DNA of 64,000 nucleotides, from NCBI GenBank assembly GCA_001189345.1, contig LFKV01000009.1:62001-126000 (forward strand). Direction: 5' to 3'. The DNA comes from Candidatus Paraburkholderia kirkii. GTDB taxonomy: Bacteria > Pseudomonadota > Gammaproteobacteria > Burkholderiales > Burkholderiaceae. Positions 49,786 through 59,250 of the stretch are shown here, piece by piece; position 1 is the first letter of the stretch, and every line of letters starts with the position of its first letter. Made by a program: the position numbers and the translations under genes. The notes beneath the pieces are model-generated. The model did not search any database, was not told the DNA's origin, and saw only the letters and a program-made list of their open reading frames with translations.

Positions 49786-50384
49786 TCGCATTGCTTCGCA
49801 AGACGCTCGCGCCGCTCGCACTCCTGCTGGCGTGCGCCGCGCTGCTTTCCGCATGCGAGAAAGCGCCGGATTTCAAGAATCTCGACATCACCGGCAACAA
49901 GCAGTTCGGCAGCGACTTCTCGTTGCCCGATACGCACGGCAAGACGCGCACGCTGGCGGACTTCAAGGGCAAGGCCGTCGTGCTGTTCTTCGGCTATACG
50001 CACTGCCCGGACGTGTGCCCGACGACACTTGCCGAGCTTTCGCAGGCGATGCAGCAACTCGGCGACAAGTCGAAGGACGTGCAAGTGCTGATGGTCACCG
50101 TCGATCCGGCGCGCGATACGCCCGATCTGCTCGGTCAGTACGTGGCGGCGTTCAATTCGTCGTATATCGGCTTGCGGCCCGCGAGCGACGCGCAGCTCGC
50201 GCAGATTGCCAAGGACTTCCGCGTCTATTATGCGAAGTCGCCGGGTAAGACACCGGACGATTACACGATGGACCACACCGCCGCGAGCTATGTGTTCGAC
50301 AAGGACGGCAAGCTGCGTCTTTTCGCGCGCGACGGTCAGGGCGTCGAGCCGTGGGTTCACGACCTCAAGCTGTTGATCGACTGA
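49782..50384 (+). CDS. sco1: SCO1/SenC copper-chaperone lipoprotein
   Basis: Sco1 loads CuA in subunit II. The 200-residue protein has a lipobox LLSAC near residue 24-28 ([12 protein letters not shown]), so it is anchored in the membrane. The copper motif CPDVCP lies in [18 protein letters not shown] near 66, and the third ligand His in [11 protein letters not shown] near 165. It overlaps ctaB by four bases. A hairpin follows. Intact. Confidence 0.94.
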   Translation: MIALLRKTLAPLALLLACAALLSACEKAPDFKNLDITGNKQFGSDFSLPDTHGKTRTLADFKGKAVVLFFGYTHCPDVCPTTLAELSQAMQQLGDKSKDVQVLMVTVDPARDTPDLLGQYVAAFNSSYIGLRPASDAQLAQIAKDFRVYYAKSPGKTPDDYTMDHTAASYVFDKDGKLRLFARDGQGVEPWVHDLKLLID

Positions 50385-50408
50385 TCGATCCTGCTGCGCC
50401 AGGCGAAG

Positions 50409-50436
50409 GCGGCCCACGTCGGGCCGCTTGTCGTTT
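50409..50436 (+). terminator. Terminator after sco1
   Basis: GCGGCCC (50409-50415) pairs with GGGCCGC (50421-50427) over a 5-base loop and is followed by TTGTCGTTT. It ends the cox transcript and may also act on the convergent YCII gene. Confidence 0.6.
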
Positions 50437-50735
50437 CAGCTCTCCGAAGAAGGCGCCGGCAGGTTGAGGCCGGGCGCGAGCCGCGTCGCCTTGAATTCGG
50501 TGATGTCGTAGTGCGCGAGTTTCTGGCGGGCGAACGGATCTTCCGCGATGATCTCGTCGAGCCGCTCGCGCTCGATGCCCGACGCCAGAATGATGCCGCC
50601 ATCGCGCGACACCTTCGGCCCGGCGATGACGAACACGCCGGCCGCGAAATAACGCTCGAGAAAGATGCGATGCGCCTCGAGTGCATCGTCGATCTCGGCG
50701 AGCGCGCCGGTATAACGCAGATTGATCATGTACAT
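50436..50735 (-). CDS. YCII-related domain protein
   Basis: This 99-residue protein starts MYMINLRYTGALAEID and has the YciI/YCII ferredoxin-like pattern: LEAHRIFLERYFAAGVFVIAGP with the conserved His near 20-24, and later DPFARQKLAHYDITEF. The family has a His-Asp pair of unclear enzymatic role. It is convergent with the cox cluster. I use 50735, since earlier codons do not fit the family. Confidence 0.82.
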   Translation of the reverse strand: MYMINLRYTGALAEIDDALEAHRIFLERYFAAGVFVIAGPKVSRDGGIILASGIERERLDEIIAEDPFARQKLAHYDITEFKATRLAPGLNLPAPSSES

Positions 50736-50940
50736 GATGACGTTCGCCTCCGGCGTGCGAGAGTTTGTGACGTTCTGTCGCGATTCTATCTGCACCGTGC
50801 CGCACGGGATATCGACATGAGCATTCTGTATTTCCGCTCGCACCAAAGCTGTGCGAACATCCGTCGCCTCGGTTGATATCGCTGGCCGAACACGAATCAG
50901 GCAATTCCGCAGCAAGAATGCATCATCAAACAGGAACACC

Positions 50941-51317
50941 ATGCAGCGCAGAAATTTGCTCAAAGCCATTACCGCCATTGCGGCGTCCGCCGCTTTCTTC
51001 ACGAGTTTCGCGGCTCACGTCGATGACAAGGTGATCAAGGTCGGCACGATCAGCGGCCCCGACGCGCAGATCTGGCAAGTCGTGCAGAAGGTTGCGAAGC
51101 GCGAAGGACTCAACGTGAAGGTGATCGAGTTCAACGACTACGTTCAGCCGAACGCAGCCCTCGACGCTGGCGATCTCGACGCCAACAGCTTTCAGCAATC
51201 AGCCTTATCTCGACAGCCAGATCAAGCAGCGCGGCTACAAGATCGTCAATGCCGGTCTGACCTATATCTCGCCGCTCGGCGTGTATTCGAAGAAACTGAA
51301 GTCGCTCAAGGATCAGC
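50941..51317 (+). pseudogene. metQ: Methionine ABC transporter substrate-binding protein MetQ, truncated
   Basis: A signal-peptide start MQRRNLLKAITAIAASAAF is followed by the NLPA-lipoprotein pattern VIKVGTISGPDAQIWQVV and FNDYVQPNAALDAGDLDANSFQ. The frame then shifts near 51190 (expected HQPYLDSQIKQRGYK). It continues in another frame to LKSLKDQR, and is cut at the IS66-like end at 51318. More than half of the protein is missing. The usual metN and metI partners are not visible nearby. Confidence 0.87.
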
Positions 51318-51373
51318 GTAAGCGCTCGATCAGTACCATCGAGGGTCGACATTGACCTTTGAAGGCGGCGCTG

Positions 51374-52090
51374 CTAGCGAATGGAATCGATGTGCGCGGA
51401 GGCGGGCAACACAGGAGCGACGTTCCAGGGTAACAGGTCGTCGATGCGGTTTATCGGGTAATCGGCAACGCGCTCGATGACGTAGTGCAGATAGGCTTCG
51501 GGATCGATACCATTCAGGCGTGCTGAGCCGATCAGGCTGTACATCGCGGCTGCACGTTCGCCGCCTGTGTCTGCGCCGGCAAACAGATAATTCCGCCTTC
51601 CAATTGCGACGCCGCGTAGCGCCCGCTCGGCGATCAGATTGTCGATCTCCGCCTGACCATCACCGCAGTAGTAGACAAGCGCAGGCCAGCGATTCAACGA
51701 GTACTGGATCGCCTTGGTGGTGTCCGATTTCGCGGAGAGTGTGAGAATCGTCGCTTCGAACCACCGCTTCATATCCTCAAGCAGCGGCACCGCCTGCGTC
51801 TGGCGAACTCGCAGCCGTTCCCCCGGAGGCTTGCCGTGAATGTGTTCCTCTATGCCATAGAGCGCGCCAAAGCGCTCGAGTGCTTCGTTGGTAATCGACG
51901 ACGGTCGCACAGCGTGCAGATCGTGCAGCTTTCGACGTGCATGTGCCAGGCACGCAGCTTCCCGGATCTGACCACCGGCGTAGAGTTCCGCGTAGCCGGC
52001 AAACGCGTCAGCCTGCAGTACGCCCTTGAAGCTGGCAAGGTGTCGCTGCGGATGTTCGCCGCGACGATCCGGTGTATCAGCGAACCAGAC
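51374..52090 (-). pseudogene. IS66 transposase TnpC, C-terminal fragment
   Basis: About 240 residues match the catalytic C-terminal portion of IS66 transposase: TPDRRGEHPQRHLASF, LQADAFAGYAELY, CLAHARRKLHDLH, NLIAERALRGVAIGRRNYLF and the IS66 C-terminal tail ending HIDSIR. The N-terminal half is missing, and the fragment is joined out of frame to a tnpA remnant. Confidence 0.87.
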
Positions 52091-52349
52091 TGCTGGAGCA
52101 CATGGCCTGCGTCTGAGCATCTTCGACCAGCAGGCCCTGCGCGTACAGTTTGCGCCACGCCCATACCTGGTTGGCATTGACGTTGTTGTCGCGGGCGACC
52201 CGAGCGACCGAGGCTCCTGGTTCAAATGTCTGCTCGACGACCGTTCGTTTCCATTCCAACGGATGCCGCCGGTTCTGGCGCTTGGCCGGCAATTCGACTG
52301 TCTGAGACACTGTGTCCATTCTCCGCAGTTCGTGGACACTGTCGGTCAA
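52091..52349 (-). pseudogene. IS66 accessory protein TnpA, N-terminal fragment
   Basis: Starting at or near MDTVSQTVELP, the frame has the helix-turn-helix region WKRTVVEQTFEPGASVARVA followed by NNVNANQVWAWRKLYAQG, as in IS66 Orf1 proteins. After LLVEDAQ it runs into tnpC sequence in another frame, so about 75 residues of TnpA remain. tnpB, which should stand between, is gone. Confidence 0.82.
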
Positions 52350-52419
52350 TCGTGTCCGTTGCGGCTGATGATTGCATCTTCTACCTAGAACGAGACAACG
52401 GTACAGATCGAGCGCTTAC

Positions 52420-52560
52420 CGATGACTGGTACACGGACAGAGCGCTGTGGCCGCAGAAGCGGTCGCTCAGGCTCTTTTGCCAGTGGTGCGAAGTACGACT
52501 TCACGGGACGGTTTTTGACTGCTCGGACGATCCACTCGAGATCGACGTCGGACCCGCTTG
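52420..52560 (+). other. Orphan fragment right of the IS66 remnant
   Basis: A plus-strand frame reads LTDDWYTDRALWPQKRSLRLF and ends IDVGPA with TGA near 52560. It could be the 3' end of a gene cut by the rearrangement that the IS66 remnant marks. I do not recognise a family. Confidence 0.35.
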
Positions 52561-52563
52561 ATC

Positions 52564-52595
52564 AAAAAAAAGCGCGCCGGAACACAGCGCGCCTT
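52564..52595 (-). terminator. Terminator of the hexuronate-type operon
   Basis: On the minus strand a GC-rich stem (GCGCGC on both sides) ends in a run of eight T residues, 22 bases after the stop of the dehydratase pseudogene. Confidence 0.65.
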
Positions 52596-52617
52596 CGTCC
52601 ACGCGAAGCCAGCAGCT

Positions 52618-54153
52618 TCAAGTCACCACACCGACCTGCCAGGGCACGAATTCACTCTGCCCATACCCATGCAGTTCGCTCTTCGACGCCACGCCTGATG
52701 CGCAGTCGAGCATCATCTGGAAGATCTGCTCGCCGAGCTGCTCGATGCTCGCGGTGCCGTCGATCACGCCGCCGCAGTTGATATTCATATCCTCTTCCTG
52801 CCGCTCCCACAACGCGGTGTTCGTCGCGAGCTTGAGCGAGGGCGCACATCCGTAAGCCGATCCGCGCCCCGTCGTGAAGCAGATCAGGTTCGCGCCCGAT
52901 GCGACCTGGTCCGTCGCGGACATCGGATCGTAGCCGGGCGAATCCATGAAGACGAAGCCCTTCGCGTCGATGCGCTGCGCGTACTCGTACACCTCGACGA
53001 GATTCGTCGTGCCGCCTTTCGCGACCGCGCCGAGCGATTTTTCGAGAATCGTCGTCAGGCCGCCGACCTTGTTGCCCGCCGACGGGTCGTTGTCCATCGC
53101 CGCGCCGTTGCGCGCGCAGTATTCTTCCCACCACTTGATGCGCGCGAGCAGCTTTTCGCCGACTTCACGGCTCACCGCGCGCCGCGTCAGCAGATGTTCC
53201 GCGCCTTAGACTTCGGGCGTTTCCGAGAGAATCGCGGTCCCGCCATGCGCCACGAGCTTGTCGACCGCCGCGCCCAAAGCCGGATTGGCGGAAATCCCGG
53301 AATAGCCATCCGAGCCGCCGCACTGCAACCCGACGATCAGATGCGATGCCGGCACCGGTTCGCGCTCGACGCGATTCGCATCCGCGAGCATCTCCTTCAC
53401 CATCGCGATGCCGCGCTCGATCGTCTTGCGCGTGCCGCCGCTGTCCTGAATCGTGAAGCTGCGCAGCTTTTCGCCGTCCTTCAACCCGGCCGATTCGAGC
53501 ACGCTGGAGATCTGATTCGTCTCGCAACCCAGCCCGACGAACAGCACTGAATGAAAGTTTGGATGCACCGCGTAGCCCGACAGCGTGCGGCGCAGAATGC
53601 CGAGGCCTTCGCCCTGCATGTCGATGCCACATCCGAAACCATGCGTCAGCGCGATCACGCCGTCCACGTTCGGATACTCCGCGAGCGCTTCCGGATGCAC
53701 GTCGCGCCGGAAGTGATCGGCGATCGCCCGGGCAACCGTCGCCGAGCAGTTCACGCTCGTCAGCACGCCGACGAAATTGCGCGTCGCGACGCGGCCGTCG
53801 TCGCGGCGGATGCCCATGAAGGTCGCGGGCGCGTCGACGAACGGCGTCGGATGCAGATCCACGCCGAACTCGTGCTCGCGCGCGAAGTCGGCCATCGACA
53901 GATTGTGCGTGTGAACGTGCTGACCGCGCGCGATCGCCTCGCGCGCCACGCCGATGATCTGGTTGTAGCGCTTGACGGGCTCGCCGGCGGCGATGTCGCG
54001 CGTCGCGATCTTGTGTCCCGGCGGAATCAGGCCGGCGACGACGAGATCCTCCGACGCGATCCGCGCGCCGGAGAGCAACTGACGCGTCGCGATCACGACG
54101 TCGTCGTTGGGATGCAGCCGGATGACCGCATGGTCGGTGGATGTGGTGGACAT
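52618..54153 (-). pseudogene. uxaA: UxaA-family altronate/galactarate dehydratase, nonsense mutation
   Basis: The repaired protein is about 510 residues. An N-terminal SAF domain (VIRLHPNDDVVIATRQLLSG) precedes the UxaA/GarD catalytic core with TSVNCSATVA, THGFGCGIDMQ, GLQCGGSDGYSG and FTTGRGSAYGCAPSLK. A TAA at 53206-53208 interrupts after SETPEV, where GAEHLLTRR continues in the same frame, so a Tyr codon is the likely original. No frameshift is present. Neighbours (MFS transporter, mannitol-dehydrogenase-type enzyme, GntR regulator) suggest hexuronate or aldarate catabolism, so UxaA or GarD cannot be separated firmly. Confidence 0.87.
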
Positions 54154-54163
54154 GGTTTTGTTC

Positions 54164-55455
54164 TCAGACCGTGGAAGGTGCGCGGCTATCGTCGCGCCGG
54201 GCTTGCTCTTCTTCGGCGCGATTGAGCGGTTCGATCTTGCCGACGATTACAAGATAGCTGAACGCACCGAGGAAGCAGAAGCCGCCCGCGACGCACAGCG
54301 GAATCACGAACGAACCCTTGGTGATCGCGAGCATCACGCCGGTGAAGGTCGTGATGACGATGCCCGCCAGGTTCGACGCGAAGTTCTGGATGCCGCCCGA
54401 TCGACGCGACGTGATCCGGCGTCGGCGCGATGTCGCTCGGCAGCGACCAGATGCTGGCGGCGGCGAACGCGAGACTGGCGTAGGCGATGCCGAAGAACGC
54501 GAGCATCAGATAGATGTCTTCCACGAACGCGCAGAGCGTGATGACCGACGACATCAGCATGCCGCCGACCATGTAGGTCTTGCGCGCCGCGGTCAGGCTC
54601 CAGCCGCGCTTGAAGAGCGTGTCCGATACCCAGCCGCCGAGCCATCCGCCCGGAATCGACATCAGCGCGGGAATCGTGCCGAGCGTGCCCAGCGACTTGA
54701 GCGAGAAGCCATGCGCCTGCACGAGATAGCTCGGGAACCAGGTGATGAAGAAGTAGATGACGAAGTTCAGGCAGAAGAAGCCGAGCATCATGCCCCACAA
54801 CTTGCGGTACTTGAACAGCGACGCCCACAACACCTTGCTCTTCGGCGCGACCGGCGGCACGGCCGGCGCGTCTTCGGCGCCCGTCAGGTCGCCCTTCGAC
54901 TTGTTACGGTAGATCACGAACCAGCCGAGAATCCACATGGCGCCGAGCACGCCGGTGATGATGAACGACGCTTCCCAGCCGAACGAGCTGATGATGAACG
55001 CGACGACCGGAATCGACAGCGCGGAGCCCACGCGCGAGCCGGAATCGAAGATGCTGGTCGCGAACGCGCGCTGCTCCTTCCTGAACCATTGCGACATGAG
55101 CTTCGCGCAAGACGGATACGCGCCCGCCTCGCCCACGCCCAGCATCAGGCGGCAGCCGAACATGCCGGCGACGCTCGTCGTGACGGCGGTGAGCGCCATG
55201 AACACCGACCACCAGCCCACCGCGATCGGCAGCGCGATGCGCGCGCCGACGCGATCGACGAACCAGCCGAACGGCATCTGCATGAGCGTGTAAGTCCAGA
55301 AAGAAGCTGCTCAGGATGAAGCCCATTTCAGCCGGACCGATGCCGAGCGCCTTTTCGATTTGCGGCGCGGCGACCGCGAGGTTCGCGCGATCGATGTAAT
55401 TGATCGCGATTGCCAGAAAAGCCAGAAATATCACTGCCCAACGCATTTTGCGCAT
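54164..55455 (-). pseudogene. MFS transporter, hexuronate/ACS type, two frameshifts
   Basis: Start MRKMRWAVIFLAFLAIAINYIDRANLAVAAP is typical of the ExuT/ACS family. Frame repair gives about 430 residues and twelve membrane helices. An extra T (AAA at 55300-55302, plus strand) shifts the frame at SSFF, where WTYTLMQMPFGWF should follow. An extra G near 54402 (ATCGGGCGG) shifts it again at ASIG, where GIQNFASNLAGI should follow. The natural stop is 54164-54166, 10 bases before the dehydratase start. It would import hexuronate-like acids. Confidence 0.87.
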
Positions 55456-55559
55456 CGTTTCGTCTCCTCAATGGGCGGTATTGCATTCATTTCGGCTGAA
55501 CCGCGATGCCGGCGCGGCGGGCCGTGATTCAAAGGAATCGATTGACGCGATCCGCTTTC

Positions 55560-56696
55560 TCAGACGGATTCGAGCGCGTCGCGCAGGCGTTTCTGTTCGA
55601 TGTCGAGCTTCAGTTCGCGCGCCAGATCGATAACGGGCTGAAAGCGCCGGACCTTCTTCTCGTCGTGATTGCGCGCAATGTCCGCGAGTCGGTGCACGAG
55701 GAACGGGTTCTCGAAGCGGTCGCGCACGCTTGCGAGATAGTCCGTCGCGACATCGCGCCGGCCGAGCGCCGCGAAAACCGGCAGCACTTCGTCGTGCCAC
55801 GTCACTTCGAGCGGATCGCGGAAGGCCGGATCGCACATCGCGTCGAGCACGGTCATGTCGGCGGCGGGCGTGGCCGTCGCTTCGCGCGCGCGCCAGATTT
55901 CCGCGAGCATCGTGTGTCCGAGGTTCAGCAGCAGAAGCTTCAGGCGCTCGTAGTGCGCGAGATCGTCGGTGACGACGATGTCCTCGTGCTCGCATGGCAG
56001 CACCATGCCCGCCTGCCGCTCGATCGCCCACAGCGCGTACGGCTCGGCGATCGCGCCGACCGGCTGGATGGGCTCCGAGACGATCCGGTCCACGAGCGAG
56101 TTCACCCAGACGCAGTCTTTCGTCAGATAGTCGAGGAACGCGCCGTCGGCGTTCCAGCTCCGCGCGACGTCGCGCACCAGATCGCGCAGCGTCTCGCCGT
56201 TGCGCGAGATCAGCTCGCAGGGGAAGAGCGTGATGGGCGCGGCGCCCGCCCGATAGCGCGTGTGGAGCAGCACCGCGAGCTTCGCCGCAAAGCCGCGCGG
56301 CGTGCGCCGGCCGTCGAGCAGAGCGGCGGAATCTTCGTCGAAGAGGGCATAGCCGGCGTCGGCCGTGTTCGAAACGATCACCTTCACGTCGCGCTTCATG
56401 CGCTCGATCAGCAGCGGCCAGTCTTCGTTCGCGTGCAGCGCTTTGGTGATGGCGTCGCATTCGACGGTCGTGTCGACCGTCTCGTCCCGGCGACGGCCGC
56501 GAATGCGCACCGGATAGCGGCCTGCCTGGCGCAACGCATCGATGTGCGCACGGCTGTCGGCGCTGGACGTCGTCTGGACGACGGTGATCTTGCCGAGCGC
56601 CTTTGCGGGATCGCGGCGCGCCGCCTCGGTGACGAAGAAATCCACGTGCGCTTGCAGGAATCGGCTCGTGCCGAACTGGAGAATCGGATTGTTCAT
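55560..56696 (-). CDS. Mannitol dehydrogenase-family oxidoreductase, UxaB-like
   Basis: The 378-residue protein has the long-chain polyol dehydrogenase layout. The N-terminal FGTSRFLQAHVDFF (about 8-21) is the NAD site region, VIVSNTADAGYALFDED near 105, then a conserved KDCVWVNSLVDRIVSEP near 190 with the catalytic lysine. Tagaturonate or fructuronate reductases belong here. The length is shorter than UxuB (about 480) but usual for this subgroup. Its transporter, dehydratase and regulator partners are broken, so its retention is notable. Confidence 0.8.
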   Translation of the reverse strand: MNNPILQFGTSRFLQAHVDFFVTEAARRDPAKALGKITVVQTTSSADSRAHIDALRQAGRYPVRIRGRRRDETVDTTVECDAITKALHANEDWPLLIERMKRDVKVIVSNTADAGYALFDEDSAALLDGRRTPRGFAAKLAVLLHTRYRAGAAPITLFPCELISRNGETLRDLVRDVARSWNADGAFLDYLTKDCVWVNSLVDRIVSEPIQPVGAIAEPYALWAIERQAGMVLPCEHEDIVVTDDLAHYERLKLLLLNLGHTMLAEIWRAREATATPAADMTVLDAMCDPAFRDPLEVTWHDEVLPVFAALGRRDVATDYLASVRDRFENPFLVHRLADIARNHDEKKVRRFQPVIDLARELKLDIEQKRLRDALESV

Positions 56697-56937
56697 GTTG
56701 CGCTGGCCGGTCGTGGCGACGGGCTCGTATAGGACTCATTCGTTTGGGAACGGTTCCAGATTGCCACAAAAAATCGGCCCACCTGGCCTTACCAGATTGC
56801 ATACAAGTGTCTTGAAATAGAATTGGTCAAGCCACTTGCAAGCGATGTACAAACGTAAAACGCCCTTGTCACGGTGCGTCAACCCTTCCGCTGATTACAA
56901 TCCACGTTTTCCCCGAGTCAAAATCAGGAACCAGCAC
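56697..56937. promoter_or_regulatory. Divergent control region of the hexuronate locus
   Basis: This gap between the oxidoreductase and GntR genes contains CTGG-N5-CCAG near 56774-56786 and TTGG-N5-CCAC near 56822-56834. The TGG-N5-CCA pattern resembles GntR/FadR-type half-sites, so they may be operators. No strong -10/-35 pair is visible. Confidence 0.35.
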
Positions 56938-57637
56938 GTGACCGTCAAACCCGCCGAAACGCGCCGCCTCTATCTCCAGATCGCCGACAAGCTGCGCAGC
57001 CTCATCGAGCAGCAGGACTTCGCCCCGAACGGCCGGCTGCCGTCTGAGCGTGAACTGGCGCAGACGCTCGGCGTGTCGCGGCCCTCGGTCCGCGAGGCGC
57101 TGGTCGCGCTGGAGCTGGAAGGGCGCGTCGAGATCCGCATTGGGTCGGGCGTGTATATCGTCGCGGCGCCCGCGGCCAAACTGGCGGCCGACGAAGCGGA
57201 ACTGGGCGAGAGCCCGATCGAGATCATGAACGCGCGCAGCGTGATCGAAGGGGCGATCGCGGCGAGCGTCGCGCCGTTCGCGAAGCCGAAGGCGTTGAAG
57301 GTGCCGCGCGCGGTATATGAAACGATGGCCCGCGAAGTCGCGAACGGCCAGGTGCCGATGGCCGCCGACCGCGCGTTCCACATCGCGATCGCGCAGATGA
57401 CGGGCAACGACGTGCTGGTGCGAACCGTCGGCAAGCCTGTACGACGAGCGGCACAGTCCGCTGTCATCGACGCTGCGTGGGCATTTCGAGGGGGAGGAAA
57501 CCTGGGCGGCCGCGCTGGGCGAGCATCGCGAGATTTTGGAGGCACTGGAAGCGCGCGACGCGATACAGGCTCAGGCGGCCATGCAGCGGCACATGCGGCA
57601 GTCCGCGGCACGCCTGATGACGAGACGCAAAAGCTGA
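56938..57637 (+). pseudogene. GntR/FadR-family regulator, one frameshift
   Basis: A GTG start gives VTVKPAETRRLYLQIADKL. The winged helix-turn-helix is intact: LPSERELAQTLGVSRPSVREAL near 35-56. The FadR-type C-terminal effector domain (ARSVIEGAIAASVAP, DRAFHIAIAQMTGNDV) is interrupted near 57430 by an extra G. The true tail, SLYDERHSPLSSTLRG to RLMTRRKS, with TGA at 57635-57637, is in another frame. It was probably the local repressor of the hexuronate genes. Confidence 0.87.
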
Positions 57638-57685
57638 CACCGGCGCGTGTCCGAAACACGCACCGGCTTCGAAAGGATGACCGCG

Positions 57686-58006
57686 TCAGCCCGGGTAGGC
57701 TTCATCGATCTTCAAGCCAGCCAGCTTGAAGATGACGCGCAGCATCTGGGGCGCGGTCTCCCGGCGTGACGCGAGCGTCGTGAGGACGAAGTCCATGACC
57801 TTGGCGTACTTGAGCATCGTCAGGCAGGTTTCGATGTCGGTGGAGCCGTCGCGCATCGATTCGGCGAGGCGCAACATTTCCACGGAAATCTCTCGGGCCA
57901 TTTCCAGCTCGAGCTGCTGTTTTTCGCTCCACGCGGGCATCGCGGTCAGTGCCGCGAGCATCTCCTGAAACTGCTTTTCTGCTTTCTTGTCCGGGATCGC
58001 ATCCAT
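57686..58006 (-). CDS. Uncharacterised protein, 106 residues
   Basis: I do not recognise this protein. It is predicted all-alpha, hydrophilic, with acidic and charged heptad-like stretches (MDAIPDKKAEKQFQEML, SVEMLRLAESM, LTMLKYAKVMDFVLTTLASR). There is no signal peptide or membrane helix and no Cys or His motif. Codon usage is like its neighbours, and the frame is intact, which suggests it is a real gene. It lies next to the GntR pseudogene on the opposite strand. Confidence 0.65.
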   Translation of the reverse strand: MDAIPDKKAEKQFQEMLAALTAMPAWSEKQQLELEMAREISVEMLRLAESMRDGSTDIETCLTMLKYAKVMDFVLTTLASRRETAPQMLRVIFKLAGLKIDEAYPG

Positions 58007-58386
58007 CGCCGTCCTCTCTCATGTTCATGGCGCGGGCGAGTTGCATTCGCCGCGCTGTGCGTTAGGTGTTACGTAACAAGACCCCGCGCGGGTGACGACG
58101 CACGACGTGTCGAGGCGCGGCTTGTTACCAGCTTGTTGCTCCTGCTTGCTGCATCGGTACGCGGCTCGAAGCCGCGCTGTGTCGTCTCTTCCAATGGCCT
58201 CATTGTCGGACGACGCACGAACTGTTCCATGCGTTCTGCTGCCACGCACTGGCCGATGAGCCGGTGGCCGGAACAAGGAGCGTCTTTGCGCTTTTGGGTA
58301 AAACTTCCCCTTTTGAGACGGCAGAACCAGCGGTTAGCGCACATTCGGCGCGAACATGCTCCGCTTTTATTCACCTCACCTTCACC
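58007..58386. other. Gene-free region with palindrome
   Basis: The 380 bases before the methyltransferase gene hold no credible frame. The only regular structure is the 12-bp perfect palindrome TGTTACGTAACA at 58067-58078, upstream of the minus-strand uncharacterised gene, perhaps an operator. Several GCTTGTTGC-like repeats follow near 58110-58150. Confidence 0.45.
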
Positions 58387-59250
58387 ATGACCAGGAAGTC
58401 CTCTGCGTCGGCTCCGGGCACACCCGACCCCTCCACCAAACACGAGATTCGTCCAGGCCAGTCGATCGAACTGCTGAAGGAACTCCACATCCTCACGCGC
58501 GACGGCAAGATGAACCAGGACAGCCGCCGCAACTATCACCTCTATCAGTTCAGCGAACCGCTGCTTGCCGAGGCGCACGCGCGCCAGGGAGCCGTATCCC
58601 TCGTGGATCATGGCGCGGGCAAGTCCTACCTTGGGTTCATTCTCTACGATCTCTTCTTCAAGACTCTGCGCGATCGGTCACACATCTTTGGAATCGAGAC
58701 GCGCGAGGAGCTGGTGAACAAATCCGAGGAATTGGCGACGCGCCTCGGGTTTACCGGGATATCATTTCTGAATCTGTCGGTGGCCGAATCAATCGAATCG
58801 GATCGCCTGCCGGACTCGGTCGATATCGTCACGGCGCTGCACGCGTGCAACACCGTGACCGACGACGCCATCCACTTCGCTCTGCAGAAGAATGCGAAAT
58901 ACATCGTCGTGGTGCCGTGCTGCCAGGCGGAAGTCGCCGGCGTGCTGCGCAAGAACAAGGGGCATTCGCTTTCGAAGAACGTGCTGACCGAAATGTGGCG
59001 GCATCCGCTGCACACGCGCGAATTCGGGAGCTAGATCACGAACGTGCTGCGGTGCCTGCAACTCGAATCGCACGGCTATCAGGTGAGCGTGACGGAGCTC
59101 GTCGACTGGGAACACTCGATGAAGAACGAGCTGATCATTGCGCAATACAAGGATCTGCCGCGCGGCCGGCCCGCGCAACGGCTCTCGGAGGTGCTGGAGA
59201 CGCTCGGGCTGGAAGAATTGCGCGAGCGTTTCTTCACGCTCGCGGACTGA
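58387..59250 (+). pseudogene. SAM-dependent methyltransferase (Methyltransf_32-like), nonsense mutation
   Basis: The 287-residue frame from MTRKSSASAPGTP has LVDHGAGKSYLGFILYD (SAM-binding GxGxS region near 77-93), VTALHACNTVTDDAIHFAL near 155 and VVPCCQAEVAG near 183, as in the DUF/GSTCD-like methyltransferases. An in-frame TAG at 59032-59034, after EFGS, is most simply CAG to TAG. The rest (ITNVLRCLQLESHGYQ to FFTLAD) continues in the same frame. Substrate unknown. Confidence 0.85.

Larger units (their letters stand above)
51318..52419 (-). mobile_element. IS66-family remnant with both terminal repeats
   Basis: The left end GTAAGCGCTCGATCAGTACC (51318 on) matches the right end as an inverted repeat in 19 of 20 positions (52400-52419). 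The GTAAGCG start is typical for IS66. Only 1.1 kb remain of an expected 2.4-2.7 kb. Inside are a tnpA N-terminal fragment and a tnpC C-terminal fragment; tnpB is missing. The 8 bases outside each end (GGATCAGC, CGATGACT) are not a target repeat, so the junctions may not be those of the original insertion. Confidence 0.85.
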
